A stretch of DNA of 64,000 nt from UBA1926 sp036732005 (GCA_036732005.1 DAINDF010000001.1:62001-126000); one strand, 5' to 3'. Positions 34,303 to 43,856 are shown, counted from the stretch's first letter. Program-made: numbers and translations. Notes: a model not told the origin generated them from the sequence alone.

Positions 34303-36498
34303 TCAGCGGATGAAGAGCATCTCGCGGTAGGACGGGAGGGGCCAGATGTCCGCGGAGACCTGGGTCTCGATCCGGTCGCCGAGTTCGCGGCAGTCCTGCA
34401 TCAGGGGGATGATCTTCTCGCGGCAGTGTTTGGCGTGCCGGACCGGGTCGGCGTCGGCGTGGTCGTCGGCGCGGTCGAGCTCGTTGACCTTCTCTCGGAA
34501 GGCGTCGACGAGGGCGACGAAGGCCTGGAGTTCGGCTCGGCCGGCGGATGCATCGACATCGGCGCCCTGGGTGGCGGCGACGGCCTCGGCCATGATGGTC
34601 TGCTGCCGCAGGGCCGCGGGGAGGATGTACTGCCGACCGATGAGGACCATCTGCTCGCTCTCGATCTGGATCTGCTTGGTGTACTTCTCGAAGAAGATGA
34701 CCATGCGGCTCTCAAGCTCGGCGGGCTTGAGGACCTTGTACTTGCTGAAGAGCGACTTCGCCTTGCGGGTTCCGAAGGCGGGCAGCGCGGTGACGGTGTC
34801 GCGGAAGTTCGGCAGCCCGCGTCGTTCGGCCTCCTTGTGCCACTCCTGGGAATACCCATCCCCGTTGAAGATGATGCGTTTGTGCTGCTTGACGATGTCC
34901 CGCAGGACGCGGCGGCAGGCGACCTCGACCGACTCCTTGCGCTGCTTGCGGGTGGTCGCCTCTTCGAGTTCGGTGGCGATGTGATCGAGGGACTCGGCGA
35001 CGATGGTGTTCATGACGGTGTTGGGCCATGAGACGGCGGCGCTGGACCCGACGGCGCGGAACTCGAACTTGTTGCCGGTGAAAGCGAACGGGCTGGTGCG
35101 GTTGCGGTCGCCCGAGTGCCGTGGGATCTGCGGGAGGGTGCGGGCGCCGAGGTCGAGGGCGCCGCCCTTGAGGGTGCGCTTCGGGGTTCCCTTCTCGAGC
35201 TGCTCGACGAGGTCCGTGAGCATGTCGCCCAGGTAGACGGAGATGATGGCCGGGGGCGCCTCGTTGGCGCCGAGGCGGTGGTCGTTGCCGGCGCTGGCGA
35301 CGGAGGCGCGGAGGAGGTCGGCGTGGGTGTCAACGGCGCGGAGGACGGCGCAGAGGAAGACCATGAACTGGAGATTGGTGTGGGTCTCGTCCCGCGGGTC
35401 GAGGAGGTTGACGCCGGTGTCGGTGGACATGGACCAGTTGTTGTGCTTCCCGGATCCGTTGATGCCGGCGAAGGGCTTCTCGTGGAGGATGCAGTGGAGC
35501 CCGTACCGCGGGGCGACGCGTTTGAGGGTCTCCATCATGACCATCTGGTGGTCGCAGGCGACATTCGTCTCCTCGAAGATGGGGGCGAGTTCGTATTGGC
35601 CCGGGGCGACCTCGTTGTGGCGGGTCTTGACGGGCACGCCGAGGCGGTAGAGCTCCATCTCGGCCTCGGCCATGAAGGCGATGATGCGCTGGGGGATGGA
35701 CCCGAAGTAATGGTCTTCGAGTTCCTGGCCCTTGGGGGGCTTGGCGCCGTAGAGGGTTCGGTCGCAGGTGACGAGGTCCGGCCTTGCGAAGTAGAGATTG
35801 CGGTCGATCAGGAAGTACTCCTGCTCGGACCCGAGCGTCGTGCGGACGCGCGTGACGCCGGCGTCGGTCCCGAAGATGCGGAGGATGCGCATGGCCTGCT
35901 GGCTGAGGGCCTCGATGGAGCGGAGGAGCGGCGTTTTCTTGTCAAGGGCTTCGCCGGTCCAGGAGACGAAGGCCGTGGGGATGCAGAGCGTGCCGTGGGT
36001 GGCGCCGCGGACGATGAAGGCGGGGCTGGTGGGGTCCCAGGCGGTGTAGCCTCGGGCCTCGAAGGTGGCGCGGAGCCCGCCGGAGGGGAAGGAGGATGCG
36101 TCGGGCTCGCCCTGGACGAGGTCGGCGCCGGAGAACTGGGTGACGATGTTCCCGTCGCCTGAGGGGATGAGCATCGCGTCGTGCTTCTCGGCGGTGGACC
36201 CGGTGAGGGGCTGGAACCAGTGGGTGTAGTGGGTCGCGCCGCGTTCGATGGCCCAGTCTTTCATGACCGAGGCGACGACATCGGCGACGGCGTGATCGAG
36301 GGGTTCGCCGGCGTTGATGGTGCGGAGCAGGGCCTTGAAGGTCTGCTTGGGGAGTCGCTCGCGCATCGCGCGCAGGTCGAAGACATCGGCGCCGTAGATC
36401 GACTCAAGGGGCTCGCGGAGGCGCTGTGTGTCGTGGGTAATCCGGTGCCATTCGGTCGCGGCGTTGGTTGCTGCGGTCAGAGCGTCTTCGGTGCGCAT
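34303..36498 (-). CDS. glnN: Glutamine synthetase type III
   Basis: 731 residues, the size of GSIII (GlnN), a dodecameric enzyme making glutamine from glutamate, ammonia and ATP. Recognisable parts are HYTHWFQPLTGSTAEKHDAML, the metal-site GSEQEYFLID, RHNEVAPGQYELAPIFEE, and the ATP/glutamate region AGINGSGKHNNWSM. Further parts are GNDHRLGANEAPPAIISV and GDRNRTSPFAFTGNKFEFRAVGSS. The C-terminal helical extension typical of GSIII ends in WPLPSYREMLFIR. The ATG at 36498 follows GAGGGA. Two direct repeats flank a TAGGCT -10 box upstream and may bind a nitrogen regulator. Confidence 0.95.
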   Translation of the reverse strand: MRTEDALTAATNAATEWHRITHDTQRLREPLESIYGADVFDLRAMRERLPKQTFKALLRTINAGEPLDHAVADVVASVMKDWAIERGATHYTHWFQPLTGSTAEKHDAMLIPSGDGNIVTQFSGADLVQGEPDASSFPSGGLRATFEARGYTAWDPTSPAFIVRGATHGTLCIPTAFVSWTGEALDKKTPLLRSIEALSQQAMRILRIFGTDAGVTRVRTTLGSEQEYFLIDRNLYFARPDLVTCDRTLYGAKPPKGQELEDHYFGSIPQRIIAFMAEAEMELYRLGVPVKTRHNEVAPGQYELAPIFEETNVACDHQMVMMETLKRVAPRYGLHCILHEKPFAGINGSGKHNNWSMSTDTGVNLLDPRDETHTNLQFMVFLCAVLRAVDTHADLLRASVASAGNDHRLGANEAPPAIISVYLGDMLTDLVEQLEKGTPKRTLKGGALDLGARTLPQIPRHSGDRNRTSPFAFTGNKFEFRAVGSSAAVSWPNTVMNTIVAESLDHIATELEEATTRKQRKESVEVACRRVLRDIVKQHKRIIFNGDGYSQEWHKEAERRGLPNFRDTVTALPAFGTRKAKSLFSKYKVLKPAELESRMVIFFEKYTKQIQIESEQMVLIGRQYILPAALRQQTIMAEAVAATQGADVDASAGRAELQAFVALVDAFREKVNELDRADDHADADPVRHAKHCREKIIPLMQDCRELGDRIETQVSADIWPLPSYREMLFIR

Positions 36499-36546
36499 CG
36501 GTGTCGGGTCCCTCTGTCTGCGTGCTTCGTGGGTCTGCGATTTCGC

Positions 36547-36575
36547 GGGTTCACCCGGAGCCTACTGGGTTCACC
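36547..36575 (-). promoter_or_regulatory. glnN promoter with two direct repeats
   Basis: The 9-base word GGGTTCACC (GGTGAACCC on the glnN strand) occurs at 36547-36555 and 36567-36575, 20 bases apart, that is two helical turns. Each copy has a GGT-TC-ACC core. TAGGCT (36559-36564), a likely -10 box, lies between them. A regulator binding both copies on one DNA face would straddle the promoter. It is not the NtcA, NtrC or TnrA consensus. Confidence 0.45.
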
Positions 36576-36606
36576 GATTCTTCGCAGGCCGAGCGGGAAT
36601 GGCGAG

Positions 36607-36646
36607 AAAAAAACAGCCCGCGGGGGCGAGACCCACCCCCTCGGGC
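36607..36646 (-). terminator. Intrinsic terminator of the type VI secretion operon
   Basis: On the minus strand GCCCG-A-GGGGG, a loop, CCCCC-G-CGGGC (one mismatch) and then TGTTTTTTT. It lies 33 bases after the clpV stop and closes the locus before glnN. Confidence 0.85.
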
Positions 36647-36678
36647 GTGTGGTGCTACAGATCGGCGGCGGCCGGAAT

Positions 36679-39429
36679 TCAGCCGAAGTCGTATCGGAAC
36701 TCGCCGCCTTCGACCCCGACGCGGACACTGTGGATCTTCTCGCCCTGCATCATCCGGGTGAGGAAGGCGGTGGAGATCTCGGGGAGCATGGTCTGTGTGA
36801 GAATGGCGTCGATCATGCGGCCGCCGGACTCGATCTCGGTGCACCGGCTGACGATGAGGTTGAGGACCTCGTCGCCGTACTCGAAGGCGGCGCCGTGGTT
36901 CTGGCCGATCCGCCTCTGGATGCGCCCGAGTTGAAGGCGGGTGATCTCTCGGAGCATCTCGTCGCTGAGGGGGTAGTACGGGATCACGACCATGCGTCCG
37001 AGGAGTGCGGCGGGGAAGACCTTGAGCATGGGCTCCCGGAGGGCCTTCTGGAGCCCCTCGACGCCGGGCATGAGATCGGGGTCCTTGCACATGTTCATGA
37101 TGAGGTCTGAGCCGGCGTTGGTGGTAAGGAGGATGATGGTGTTCTTGAAGTCGATGAGGCGTCCCTCGCCGTCCTCCATCTGACCCTTGTCGAAGACCTG
37201 GAAGAAGATCTCGTGGACATCGGAGTGGGCTTTCTCTACTTCATCGAGGAGGACGACGGAGTAGGGCTTTCGGCGGACGGCCTCTGTGAGGACGCCGCCC
37301 TCGCCGTAGCCGACATATCCGGGAGGGGCGCCCTTGAGCGTGGAGACGGTGTGGGCCTCCTGGAACTCGGACATGTTGATGGTGATGACATTCTGCTCGC
37401 CGCCGTAGAGGGCTTCGGCGAGGGCGAGGGCGGTTTCGGTTTTTCCGACGCCCGAGGGACCGGCGAGCATGAAGACGCCGATGGGTTTGCTCGGGTTGTC
37501 GAGGCTGGCCCGGCTGGTCTGGATCCGTCGGGCGATGGCCTCGAGCCCGTGGCGCTGGCCGATGACGCGCTTGTTGAGCGTGTCGGCGAGGCTGAGCACC
37601 GCCTGGATCTCGTTCTTGACCATCTTCCCGACGGGGATGCCGGTCCAGTCGGCGACGACGGCCGCGACGGCGTTGGCGTCGCAATCGGCGAGGATCAGGG
37701 GGCTCTCGCCCTGCAGGGCGGCGAGCTCGGCCTGGACCTCGTCCAACTGCGTTCGGAGCGCGGCCCGTTCCTCATCGGAAAGGGTCGTATGCCCGGCCTT
37801 GGCGGCCTCCTTTGCGGCGGTGGCGGCGGCGGCGGACTCGGCGGGACTTCCCGTTCCCTCGACGGCCTCGAGCCCGGACGGGCCCCGGAGGCGGGCTCGG
37901 ACCTCGAGCAAGCGATCGACGAGCGTCTTCTCCTTCTTCCAGGCCTCCTCGAGCCCGGCGAGGCGTTCGACCTCGGCGGCCATCTTCGTGTTGATCGTCC
38001 GGACTCGTTCGGCGTGGTCCTTGCCGACATCCTGCTCGCGGGCGAGGATCTCGAGCTCGGTCTGGAACGCCTGGATCCGCTTGCGGGAGTCGTCGACCTC
38101 GGCGGGGACGGCGTGCTGACCGATCGCGACCCGGGCGGAGGCGGTGTCGAGCAGGCTGACCGCCTTGTCCGGGAGTTGGCGGGCTGGGATGTATCGGTGG
38201 CCCAGGCGGACGGCGGCCTCGATCGCCTCGTCGAGGATCTGCACCTTGTGGTGCTTCTCGAAGATGCCGGCGACCTTGCGCATCATGAGGATGGCGCGGT
38301 CCTCGTCGGGTTCATCGACCTGGACGGTCTGGAACCGGCGGGTGAGGGCGGGGTCCTTCTCGATGTGCTTCTTGTATTCGGCCCAGGTCGTCGCCGCCAC
38401 GGTGCGGAGGAGGCCCCGGGCGAGGGCGGGCTTGAGCAACTGGGCGGCGTCGCCCGTGCCGGCCTGGCCTCCGGCGCCGATCAGGCGGTGGACCTCGTCG
38501 ATGAACAGGATGGTCGGCGTGGTGGCCGCCTGGACCTCGTCGATGACCTGCTTGAGGCGTTGTTCGAACTCGCCCTTCATGCTCGCGCCGGCCTGGAGGG
38601 CGCTGACATCGAGTTCGAGGAGGCGGACATCCTGCAACGGGGGCGGGACATCCTTCTCGACGATCTTGTGCGCAAAGCCCTCGGCGACGGCGGTCTTGCC
38701 CACGCCGGCTTCGCCCACGAGGACGGGGTTGTTCTGCCGGCGGCGCATGAGGATGTCGATGACCTGCCGGGTCTCTTCATCGCGGCCGACGATGGGATCG
38801 ATCTTGCCGGTGCGGGCCTCTTCGGTCAGGTCCTTGCAGAACCGCTTGAGGGCCTCCTCCTTGCCCATCTGGGCGGGGGCCATCGCGCCGGAGGCCTCGC
38901 CCGGCACGGCCCCCCCGCCGACGCTGCTCCCGTCGGTGGCCCCGAGGCGGGCCTCCACAGAGTCGCCGAGGATCTTCTCCCAATGGTCGGTGAGGTCCTC
39001 GACTTTGACCTTCTCGAATTCCGCGCTGACGGCCATGAGGTCTCGCTGGAGGCCGCGGGTTTTGAGGAGGGCGACGACGATGTGGCCGGACCGGATGGAG
39101 GGCTCGTTCAGCAGGAGTGTGGCGTAGGTCCAAGCTCGCTCGACGGCTTCTTCGAGTTCGGAGGAGAACCCGGCGAGGCTGGAGGCGCCGCGCGGGAGGC
39201 GGTCGAGGGCCGCGGTGATGTCGCGGGCGAGCGTGGAGGGGTTGAGTTGATAATGGCGGATGATCCGGTGGAGGTCGGAGTCCTGGAGTTGCAGGACCTG
39301 GTGGACGAAATGGAGCAGTTCGACGCGGGGGTTGCCGCGCATCTTGCAGAACACGGTCGCCGCCTCGCACGCCTTGTAGCAGAGGCTGTTGAGTTTCCCG
39401 AACAGTGCCTTGAGGCTGATCTCGGCCAT
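36679..39429 (-). CDS. clpV: Type VI secretion AAA+ ATPase ClpV (TssH)
   Basis: 916 residues, the ClpB-like unfoldase that disassembles the contracted TssB-TssC sheath. An N-terminal Clp-N domain (~1-160, FCKMRGNPRVELLHFVHQVLQ) is followed by a Gly/Ala linker. AAA1 has Walker A GEAGVGKT (about residue 238) and Walker B ILFIDEVHRLIG. A coiled middle domain (~410-560) is followed by AAA2 with GPSGVGKT (about 656) and VLLDEVEKAHSDV. The spacing and the FIDEVHRLIGAGG form fit ClpV rather than housekeeping ClpB. It is the last gene of the operon, 75 bases after tssG, and ends at a strong terminator. Confidence 0.93.
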   Translation of the reverse strand: MAEISLKALFGKLNSLCYKACEAATVFCKMRGNPRVELLHFVHQVLQLQDSDLHRIIRHYQLNPSTLARDITAALDRLPRGASSLAGFSSELEEAVERAWTYATLLLNEPSIRSGHIVVALLKTRGLQRDLMAVSAEFEKVKVEDLTDHWEKILGDSVEARLGATDGSSVGGGAVPGEASGAMAPAQMGKEEALKRFCKDLTEEARTGKIDPIVGRDEETRQVIDILMRRRQNNPVLVGEAGVGKTAVAEGFAHKIVEKDVPPPLQDVRLLELDVSALQAGASMKGEFEQRLKQVIDEVQAATTPTILFIDEVHRLIGAGGQAGTGDAAQLLKPALARGLLRTVAATTWAEYKKHIEKDPALTRRFQTVQVDEPDEDRAILMMRKVAGIFEKHHKVQILDEAIEAAVRLGHRYIPARQLPDKAVSLLDTASARVAIGQHAVPAEVDDSRKRIQAFQTELEILAREQDVGKDHAERVRTINTKMAAEVERLAGLEEAWKKEKTLVDRLLEVRARLRGPSGLEAVEGTGSPAESAAAATAAKEAAKAGHTTLSDEERAALRTQLDEVQAELAALQGESPLILADCDANAVAAVVADWTGIPVGKMVKNEIQAVLSLADTLNKRVIGQRHGLEAIARRIQTSRASLDNPSKPIGVFMLAGPSGVGKTETALALAEALYGGEQNVITINMSEFQEAHTVSTLKGAPPGYVGYGEGGVLTEAVRRKPYSVVLLDEVEKAHSDVHEIFFQVFDKGQMEDGEGRLIDFKNTIILLTTNAGSDLIMNMCKDPDLMPGVEGLQKALREPMLKVFPAALLGRMVVIPYYPLSDEMLREITRLQLGRIQRRIGQNHGAAFEYGDEVLNLIVSRCTEIESGGRMIDAILTQTMLPEISTAFLTRMMQGEKIHSVRVGVEGGEFRYDFG

Positions 39430-39504
39430 TGAATCGTCCCTCCGGCCCGTTCCCCGGGCCCGTTCCCAACGCCTGCGAGCGGCGCCCCGCCGCGAACCCG
39501 GAGA

Positions 39505-40548
39505 TTACCCCAATTCCGCCTCGTCCGGCGCCCGGAGGACCAGATCGTCGGCGTCTCGGCGGAACGGTTTGGTCTTGAGCCAACTCGTCCAGCCGAGCAT
39601 CGCGCCCCCGCCCAGGCGCGTCTCGGGGACCTCGTCACGCTTGAGGACGAGCACGGCCTCCCAGTCGTACTCGTACCCGATGTAGTTCCGGACCCAACCC
39701 ACGAGCCTGGCGAAGGAGCGGTCGCACGGGAGCAGCCTGGTGTACTCGCGGAGAGAGAGAGGCCCGATGCGGATCCGGAATCGCTGGGAGCAGTCCCAGA
39801 TTCTCGACCCGATGACGGCGGTCTGACCGAGTCTGCCAACGACGCCGGGACGCCCCATCTGGAGCCGGTCGTCGGGGGGGATCTCGATCCAGTGCCCGAT
39901 GAACTCTTCGATGACGCATTCGACGCCGAAATAGTCGGCGATGATCGCGGCGAGGCCCTCCGGGGGTTTGGTCTGGAGGGCGAGTCGGCCGGCGAAGTGC
40001 TGCTTGGCGATGTCTGGAACGGCGTCCCGCCGGCGGAGCGTCCTCTCGGCGATGCCGATCAGGCTGGCGACATAGAAGCCGAACCGGTCGGAGTCGGGGT
40101 CGTCGGCGACGCGGTCGAACGAGACCGAGGGCTGGTTGACGGCCCAGGCGCGATAGAACAGGGCGATGGCGCGGTGGTGAAAGATGTCGCAGAACCGCAC
40201 GAAGGTGCGGTCGCGGGCGTTGCGTTCGCGGTCTCGGGCGTACTCGGTGAGGTGGAGGGGGAGCGCGCCGTTGGGGCCGAACAGCCCGAGGAAATTGACG
40301 CTCATCCGGTCGGGCTGCCCGCGGCGGCCCGGGGCGTAGGCCTGCACCGTGGAGGAGGCGAAGGCGAGCGAGGGCTCCTGGGCGAACCGGACGGGGTCGT
40401 CACGCAGGCGCAGCGACGCGCCGATGCGGCTCCCGGCGGCCTTGGCGCACTCAAGCCTGCGCACCGCGGCGAAGAAGTCGTACGCGTACGGCTTCTCCAT
40501 CAGGCGGAGGATCAGAGCGTATGTCGCGTTCCGATCCGGGTCGGCCAT
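39505..40548 (-). CDS. tssG: Type VI secretion baseplate protein TssG
   Basis: 347 residues, the size of TssG, which with TssF, TssE and TssK forms the baseplate wedge. Family landmarks are YAYDFFAAVRRLE near the N terminus (usual form 'F.F..avr.le'), IGASLRLRDDPVRFAQEPSLAFA, VNFLGLFGPNGALPLHLTEYA and FCDIFHHRAIALFYRAW. Later come VIGSRIWDCSQRFRIRIGPLSL and a final G-MLGWTSWL. The ATG at 40548 lies inside the end of tssF (37-base overlap), a usual arrangement for this pair. Confidence 0.92.
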   Translation of the reverse strand: MADPDRNATYALILRLMEKPYAYDFFAAVRRLECAKAAGSRIGASLRLRDDPVRFAQEPSLAFASSTVQAYAPGRRGQPDRMSVNFLGLFGPNGALPLHLTEYARDRERNARDRTFVRFCDIFHHRAIALFYRAWAVNQPSVSFDRVADDPDSDRFGFYVASLIGIAERTLRRRDAVPDIAKQHFAGRLALQTKPPEGLAAIIADYFGVECVIEEFIGHWIEIPPDDRLQMGRPGVVGRLGQTAVIGSRIWDCSQRFRIRIGPLSLREYTRLLPCDRSFARLVGWVRNYIGYEYDWEAVLVLKRDEVPETRLGGGAMLGWTSWLKTKPFRRDADDLVLRAPDEAELG

Positions 40549-42419
40549 CGCATGATCTCCCCACGCTCACGCGTCTCGACGATCGTCTCGGTGAACGAGT
40601 TGATCGAGACATACTTGGCAAAGAACCGCTCGAGCACCGCGCCGAGCAGGAAGCAGCTCGCGCCCTCGAAATCGTGCTCCTCGAAACGGAGCGTGACCTG
40701 GAGCCCCCGGGCGAAGGTGATGGGCCCCTTGGTCGGTGCTCGGCGGGTGACCGGCCTGCTGGTGATGCCGCGGAGGCCCTCGATCTGTTTTCGGGTGTGC
40801 GCCTCGGCGAGGTTGCCGTAGATCTTGAGCAGGTCCCGCATCGCGGCGGCGCCGGAGAGGCTGGGGTCGGTGAAGTCCGACCCGAAGGACCGCTCGGCGT
40901 CGGCCAGCGAGAGGTAGTTCAGCGAGAGGTGGCTGATGAGCCTCCAGAGCACCTCGCCCTCGATGAACGAGGGCCGGGGGGGGGTCGGCTTCCCGAGGCA
41001 CCGGATCGCCTCGACCGCGCCGCCGATGTCCATGGAGAAATCGGTCCGCCCCTCGCCCACGGGCATACGGAGCGGCAGGTCGCGGTTGGTGCAGCGGGTC
41101 GTGACCGCGAGTTGGCGGAGGTCGGAGCGGTACGGGGCGGCCGACGCGTCGACGAGGCGGAGGTAGACCTCGCTGCCCGGATAGCTGGACCGGCGGCCGG
41201 ACCGGCGCTCACGGTCCGTGAGCGTGCGCGGGACGCGTGAGGTGTCGACGAAGGCGCCGCCGTCGCCGGTTTCCTCGTCGAGGTCGCTCGCCTTGTAGAA
41301 GGGGCGGAAAACGCGTTCGTCGTCGACATGCCCGCCGATGCCGGTGACATCGACGATGTCGTAGACCTCGTAATCCAAGGGGCGCGTGCGGTCCGGGACG
41401 AGGTGGAACTCGCTGAATCTGTCGGAGACATGGATGCGGTCGCATCGCTTCGGGAAGAGGTTGATCGCGGGCGTGCAATGGAGGGCGAACGACTTCGCGT
41501 CGAGCGCCTGCTCCAACTCGGGATCCCCCTCGTCGAGCGCGAACAGCAATTCGATGGTGGGCGTCTTGAGCCGCTCGAAGACGGCCCGGAGCCCGGAGAC
41601 CTCGACAAACAGGAACCGCTCGGGGAAGGTGAAGTACTCCTGGAGATGGCGGTACCCCTGGAACGAGCGCGGCCCGACGGGGAGGAGGGCCTCGTCGTTG
41701 CCGAACCCCATCTGGCGGAGCGAGGTCTTCGGGTCGAGGCGTTCGGTCCAGGGCGCCGGCCGCGTCGTGGGGCGGGCGAGGATGGCCCCTGTGTGCGCGA
41801 CGAGGCGTTCGTAGATCTTGAAGGGGAGCCCCTCGGACCCCCTGAAGTGGAGCGCGAGGCGATCGGTCTCGATCTCGTTGAGCATCAGCCCCGCGGTCGC
41901 ACGCAGGCGGAGGCGGATGACCGCGGCGGGCTTGATGTCCCTGGGCAATTCCAGGGAGAGCAGGTCGCGATCGTGGTACTGGGCGTCGACGAGCTCGAGC
42001 GGGGCGAGGGTGACCTCGTGGGCCGTGCGATACTCGCAGGCGGTCTGGTCGTGCCGGCTGATGGTGCTCCGCAGCGCGGTGCCCCGGGGGACCGTGAACC
42101 CGCTGGCGAGCCCCGAGTCTTCGAGGTCGGGCCTGATCTGCACGATGCACATGGAGGGCATCGGGGAGAGGTACTGCGGGTAGACCGCCTCGAGCATGTG
42201 CTGTGTGAACCGGGGGAACTCCGCGTCGAGCTTGAGCTGCACGCGGGCGGTCAGAAAGGCAAAGCCCTCGAGAAGCCGCTCGACATAGGGATCGGCGCAC
42301 TCGAACTCGTCGAGCGCGAGTCGCCCGGCGATCTTGGGGTACTCGCGTGCGAACTCGGCGGCCGTCTCGCGGATGTGCCGCAGTTCCCGTTCGTAATAGC
42401 CTCGGAGCCTCTGGTCCAT
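40512..42419 (-). CDS. tssF: Type VI secretion baseplate protein TssF
   Basis: 635 residues, matching TssF. The N terminus YYERELRHIRETAAEFAREYPKIAGRL is diagnostic, shown here as YYERELRHIRETA then FAREYPKIAGRL. It is followed by DPYVERLLEGFAFLTARVQLKLD and FPRFTQHMLEAVYPQYLSPMPSM. Further on, NLFPKRCDRIHVS and PLDYEVYDIVDVTG are typical, and the C-terminal part holds VTLRFEEHDFEGASCFLLGAVLERFFAKYVSINSF. It pairs with TssG in the baseplate. The ATG at 42419 has only a weak ribosome site, and the gene follows tssE by 37 bases. Confidence 0.93.
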   Translation of the reverse strand: MDQRLRGYYERELRHIRETAAEFAREYPKIAGRLALDEFECADPYVERLLEGFAFLTARVQLKLDAEFPRFTQHMLEAVYPQYLSPMPSMCIVQIRPDLEDSGLASGFTVPRGTALRSTISRHDQTACEYRTAHEVTLAPLELVDAQYHDRDLLSLELPRDIKPAAVIRLRLRATAGLMLNEIETDRLALHFRGSEGLPFKIYERLVAHTGAILARPTTRPAPWTERLDPKTSLRQMGFGNDEALLPVGPRSFQGYRHLQEYFTFPERFLFVEVSGLRAVFERLKTPTIELLFALDEGDPELEQALDAKSFALHCTPAINLFPKRCDRIHVSDRFSEFHLVPDRTRPLDYEVYDIVDVTGIGGHVDDERVFRPFYKASDLDEETGDGGAFVDTSRVPRTLTDRERRSGRRSSYPGSEVYLRLVDASAAPYRSDLRQLAVTTRCTNRDLPLRMPVGEGRTDFSMDIGGAVEAIRCLGKPTPPRPSFIEGEVLWRLISHLSLNYLSLADAERSFGSDFTDPSLSGAAAMRDLLKIYGNLAEAHTRKQIEGLRGITSRPVTRRAPTKGPITFARGLQVTLRFEEHDFEGASCFLLGAVLERFFAKYVSINSFTETIVETRERGEIMRWPTRIGTRHTL

Positions 42420-42456
42420 GTCTTGCTCGTCCGTTCGCGGGATCCCTGCCGGGCGT

Positions 42457-42963
42457 TCAGCCCTTCGACATCTCTTCGAGAGCGTACTGGCCCGTCTCCA
42501 GGTTCACCTCTGACTTGAGGAACAGCGGCTCGGGGACGGGCTGGGCCCAGAGATCGCCCCGCACCTCGAAGACGAGGGCGTTCCCGGACATCTCCGATTC
42601 GTTGAGCCGGGCCACGACCCGGAGCGTGCCGGGCCGGATCCTCGGCTCGAACGCGCGGATCGCGCGGGAGACCGTCTTTTCGAGCCGGACAACATCGATG
42701 CCACCCGCGGTGAGCCCGCAGAGATCGGGCACCCCGTAGTTGAGCACGCTCGAAAACACATGGGGCGATTCGTTCTCCTGCTCGGGCCCGATGCGCTGGG
42801 GTGTGTTCAGCAGCCAGTTCAGGTCACGCAGGACGGCCTGGCGGAGTTGCCTGGAATTGAAGACCCGACGCTCCCGGCTCTCGACGCCCTTCTCGGGCTC
42901 GTCGTCGGTCAGGCGATCGAGCAGGCACGGCTGGAGGCGGTCGGTCGGGGTGAGTTCAGGCAC
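42457..42963 (-). CDS. tssE: Type VI secretion gp25-like baseplate protein TssE
   Basis: 168 residues with the phage gp25/TssE fold. SLLDRL-like start (PCLLDRLTDDEP), then LRQAVLRDLNWLLNTPQR, and the core SVLNYGVPDLCGL with the expected 'Y-G-x-P-D-x'. AIRAFEPRIR and LVFEVRGDLWA follow, ending LFLKSEVNLETGQYAL. TssE plugs the baseplate and starts sheath assembly. The ATG overlaps the end of tagJ by eight bases. Confidence 0.9.
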   Translation of the reverse strand: MPELTPTDRLQPCLLDRLTDDEPEKGVESRERRVFNSRQLRQAVLRDLNWLLNTPQRIGPEQENESPHVFSSVLNYGVPDLCGLTAGGIDVVRLEKTVSRAIRAFEPRIRPGTLRVVARLNESEMSGNALVFEVRGDLWAQPVPEPLFLKSEVNLETGQYALEEMSKG

Positions 42964-43777
42964 CGGACCCGCCCTTCTCGCCGCCCTGCGTTGTGTTGAG
43001 CGCGATCACCCGGGTCTCCAGGATCGGGTGCTCGCCCGCGTCGCTGAACCACATCCGCTGCCCGACGCCGACCGTGTAGTCCTCGCCGAGCTCCTCGTAT
43101 TCGGTGACGCGGGCAAGCCGGGCCTGATCCGAGCCCGACTCGGGTGTGCCGGGGTAGCGAACCGGGACCAGGCCGACCGCCTTGCCCTCGTTGGACCACA
43201 CGAACTCGGCCTGGGCCCAGACCGTGTCCCGGAGTGAGCCGGGGGCCTCCAGGCGGATCGAGGCGATGCGCTCGAACGGCACCCAGTAGTACTTGCCCTG
43301 AATGATGACCTCGAGCACCGGGCCGAGGCGGTGATCGGTGTCGGCGAGCCAGGAGATCGGCCGCCCGTCAACTGTCCCGGAGATCTCGGGGGCCGCTTCG
43401 AAGGCCCGATCTCGGAGCGCGGCGGCGGCGGCGGGCTCGCCGCGCGCGAGGCAGGCCTGGGCCTGCACGAGATCCCCGATCCAGGCCGGGGGCTCGCCGA
43501 GCATCAGCGGCGTCCGCTTGCCGGCGAAGACCTCGCGGCGGAACACCTCACAGCGGATCGCGTTGCGGTAGTACTCGACGATCAGGAGGTTCTTGGGGTC
43601 GAGGTCGCCCACGACATTGATCTGCGTCAGAGCGCGGTCCCAGTCTCCCAGGACGCAGAGGAGCTGGTAGAGGAAGTTCCGGTAGGACGCGTTTGACGGG
43701 TCGTTGCGGACCGCGTCCTGGAGCGCCTTGAGGGCGTCGGCCAAACGGCCTTCCTTGATCAGTTGCTCGGCCTGCAT
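42956..43777 (-). CDS. tagJ: ImpE/TagJ-family type VI accessory protein
   Basis: 273 residues. The start AEQLIKEGRLADALKALQDAVRNDPSNASYRNFLYQLLCVLGDW, seen here in pieces, is the ImpE hallmark: a TPR-like helical pair. The middle (LADTDHRLGPVLEVIIQGKYYWVPFERIASI) and the C-terminal LVPVRYPG and VGQRMWF stretches complete the family pattern. TagJ binds TssB and ClpV in P. aeruginosa H1-T6SS and modulates sheath recycling. The ATG at 43777 follows GGAGGGG; an upstream extension in frame is not conserved. It lies between hcp and tssE. Confidence 0.85.
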   Translation of the reverse strand: MQAEQLIKEGRLADALKALQDAVRNDPSNASYRNFLYQLLCVLGDWDRALTQINVVGDLDPKNLLIVEYYRNAIRCEVFRREVFAGKRTPLMLGEPPAWIGDLVQAQACLARGEPAAAAALRDRAFEAAPEISGTVDGRPISWLADTDHRLGPVLEVIIQGKYYWVPFERIASIRLEAPGSLRDTVWAQAEFVWSNEGKAVGLVPVRYPGTPESGSDQARLARVTEYEELGEDYTVGVGQRMWFSDAGEHPILETRVIALNTTQGGEKGGSGA

Positions 43778-43821
43778 GCCACCCCTCCCCACCGCCGCGG
43801 GAGCGCCCCGGACGGATCGCG

Positions 43822-43856
43822 CAAAGAACGGGGCGGAGCCCGGCGGCCCCGCCCCG
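43822..43856 (-). terminator. Partial terminator after hcp
   Basis: An 8-bp stem CGGGGCGG/CCGCCCCG (43829-43836 and 43849-43856) followed on the minus strand by TTCTTTGC. It lies 61 bases after the hcp stop and 45 bases before tagJ. It could reduce read-through and leave hcp mRNA more abundant than the genes after it. Confidence 0.5.

Noticed and set aside
31787..34330. An 847-codon plus-strand frame opposite the histidine kinase
   Set aside because: It is Gly/Glu/Asp-rich without domains, and the opposite strand carries four PAS domains and a kinase.
37213..39432. A 739-codon plus-strand frame opposite clpV
   Set aside because: It is a low-complexity Gly/Leu/Asp/Glu shadow of a gene with two intact AAA+ domains.
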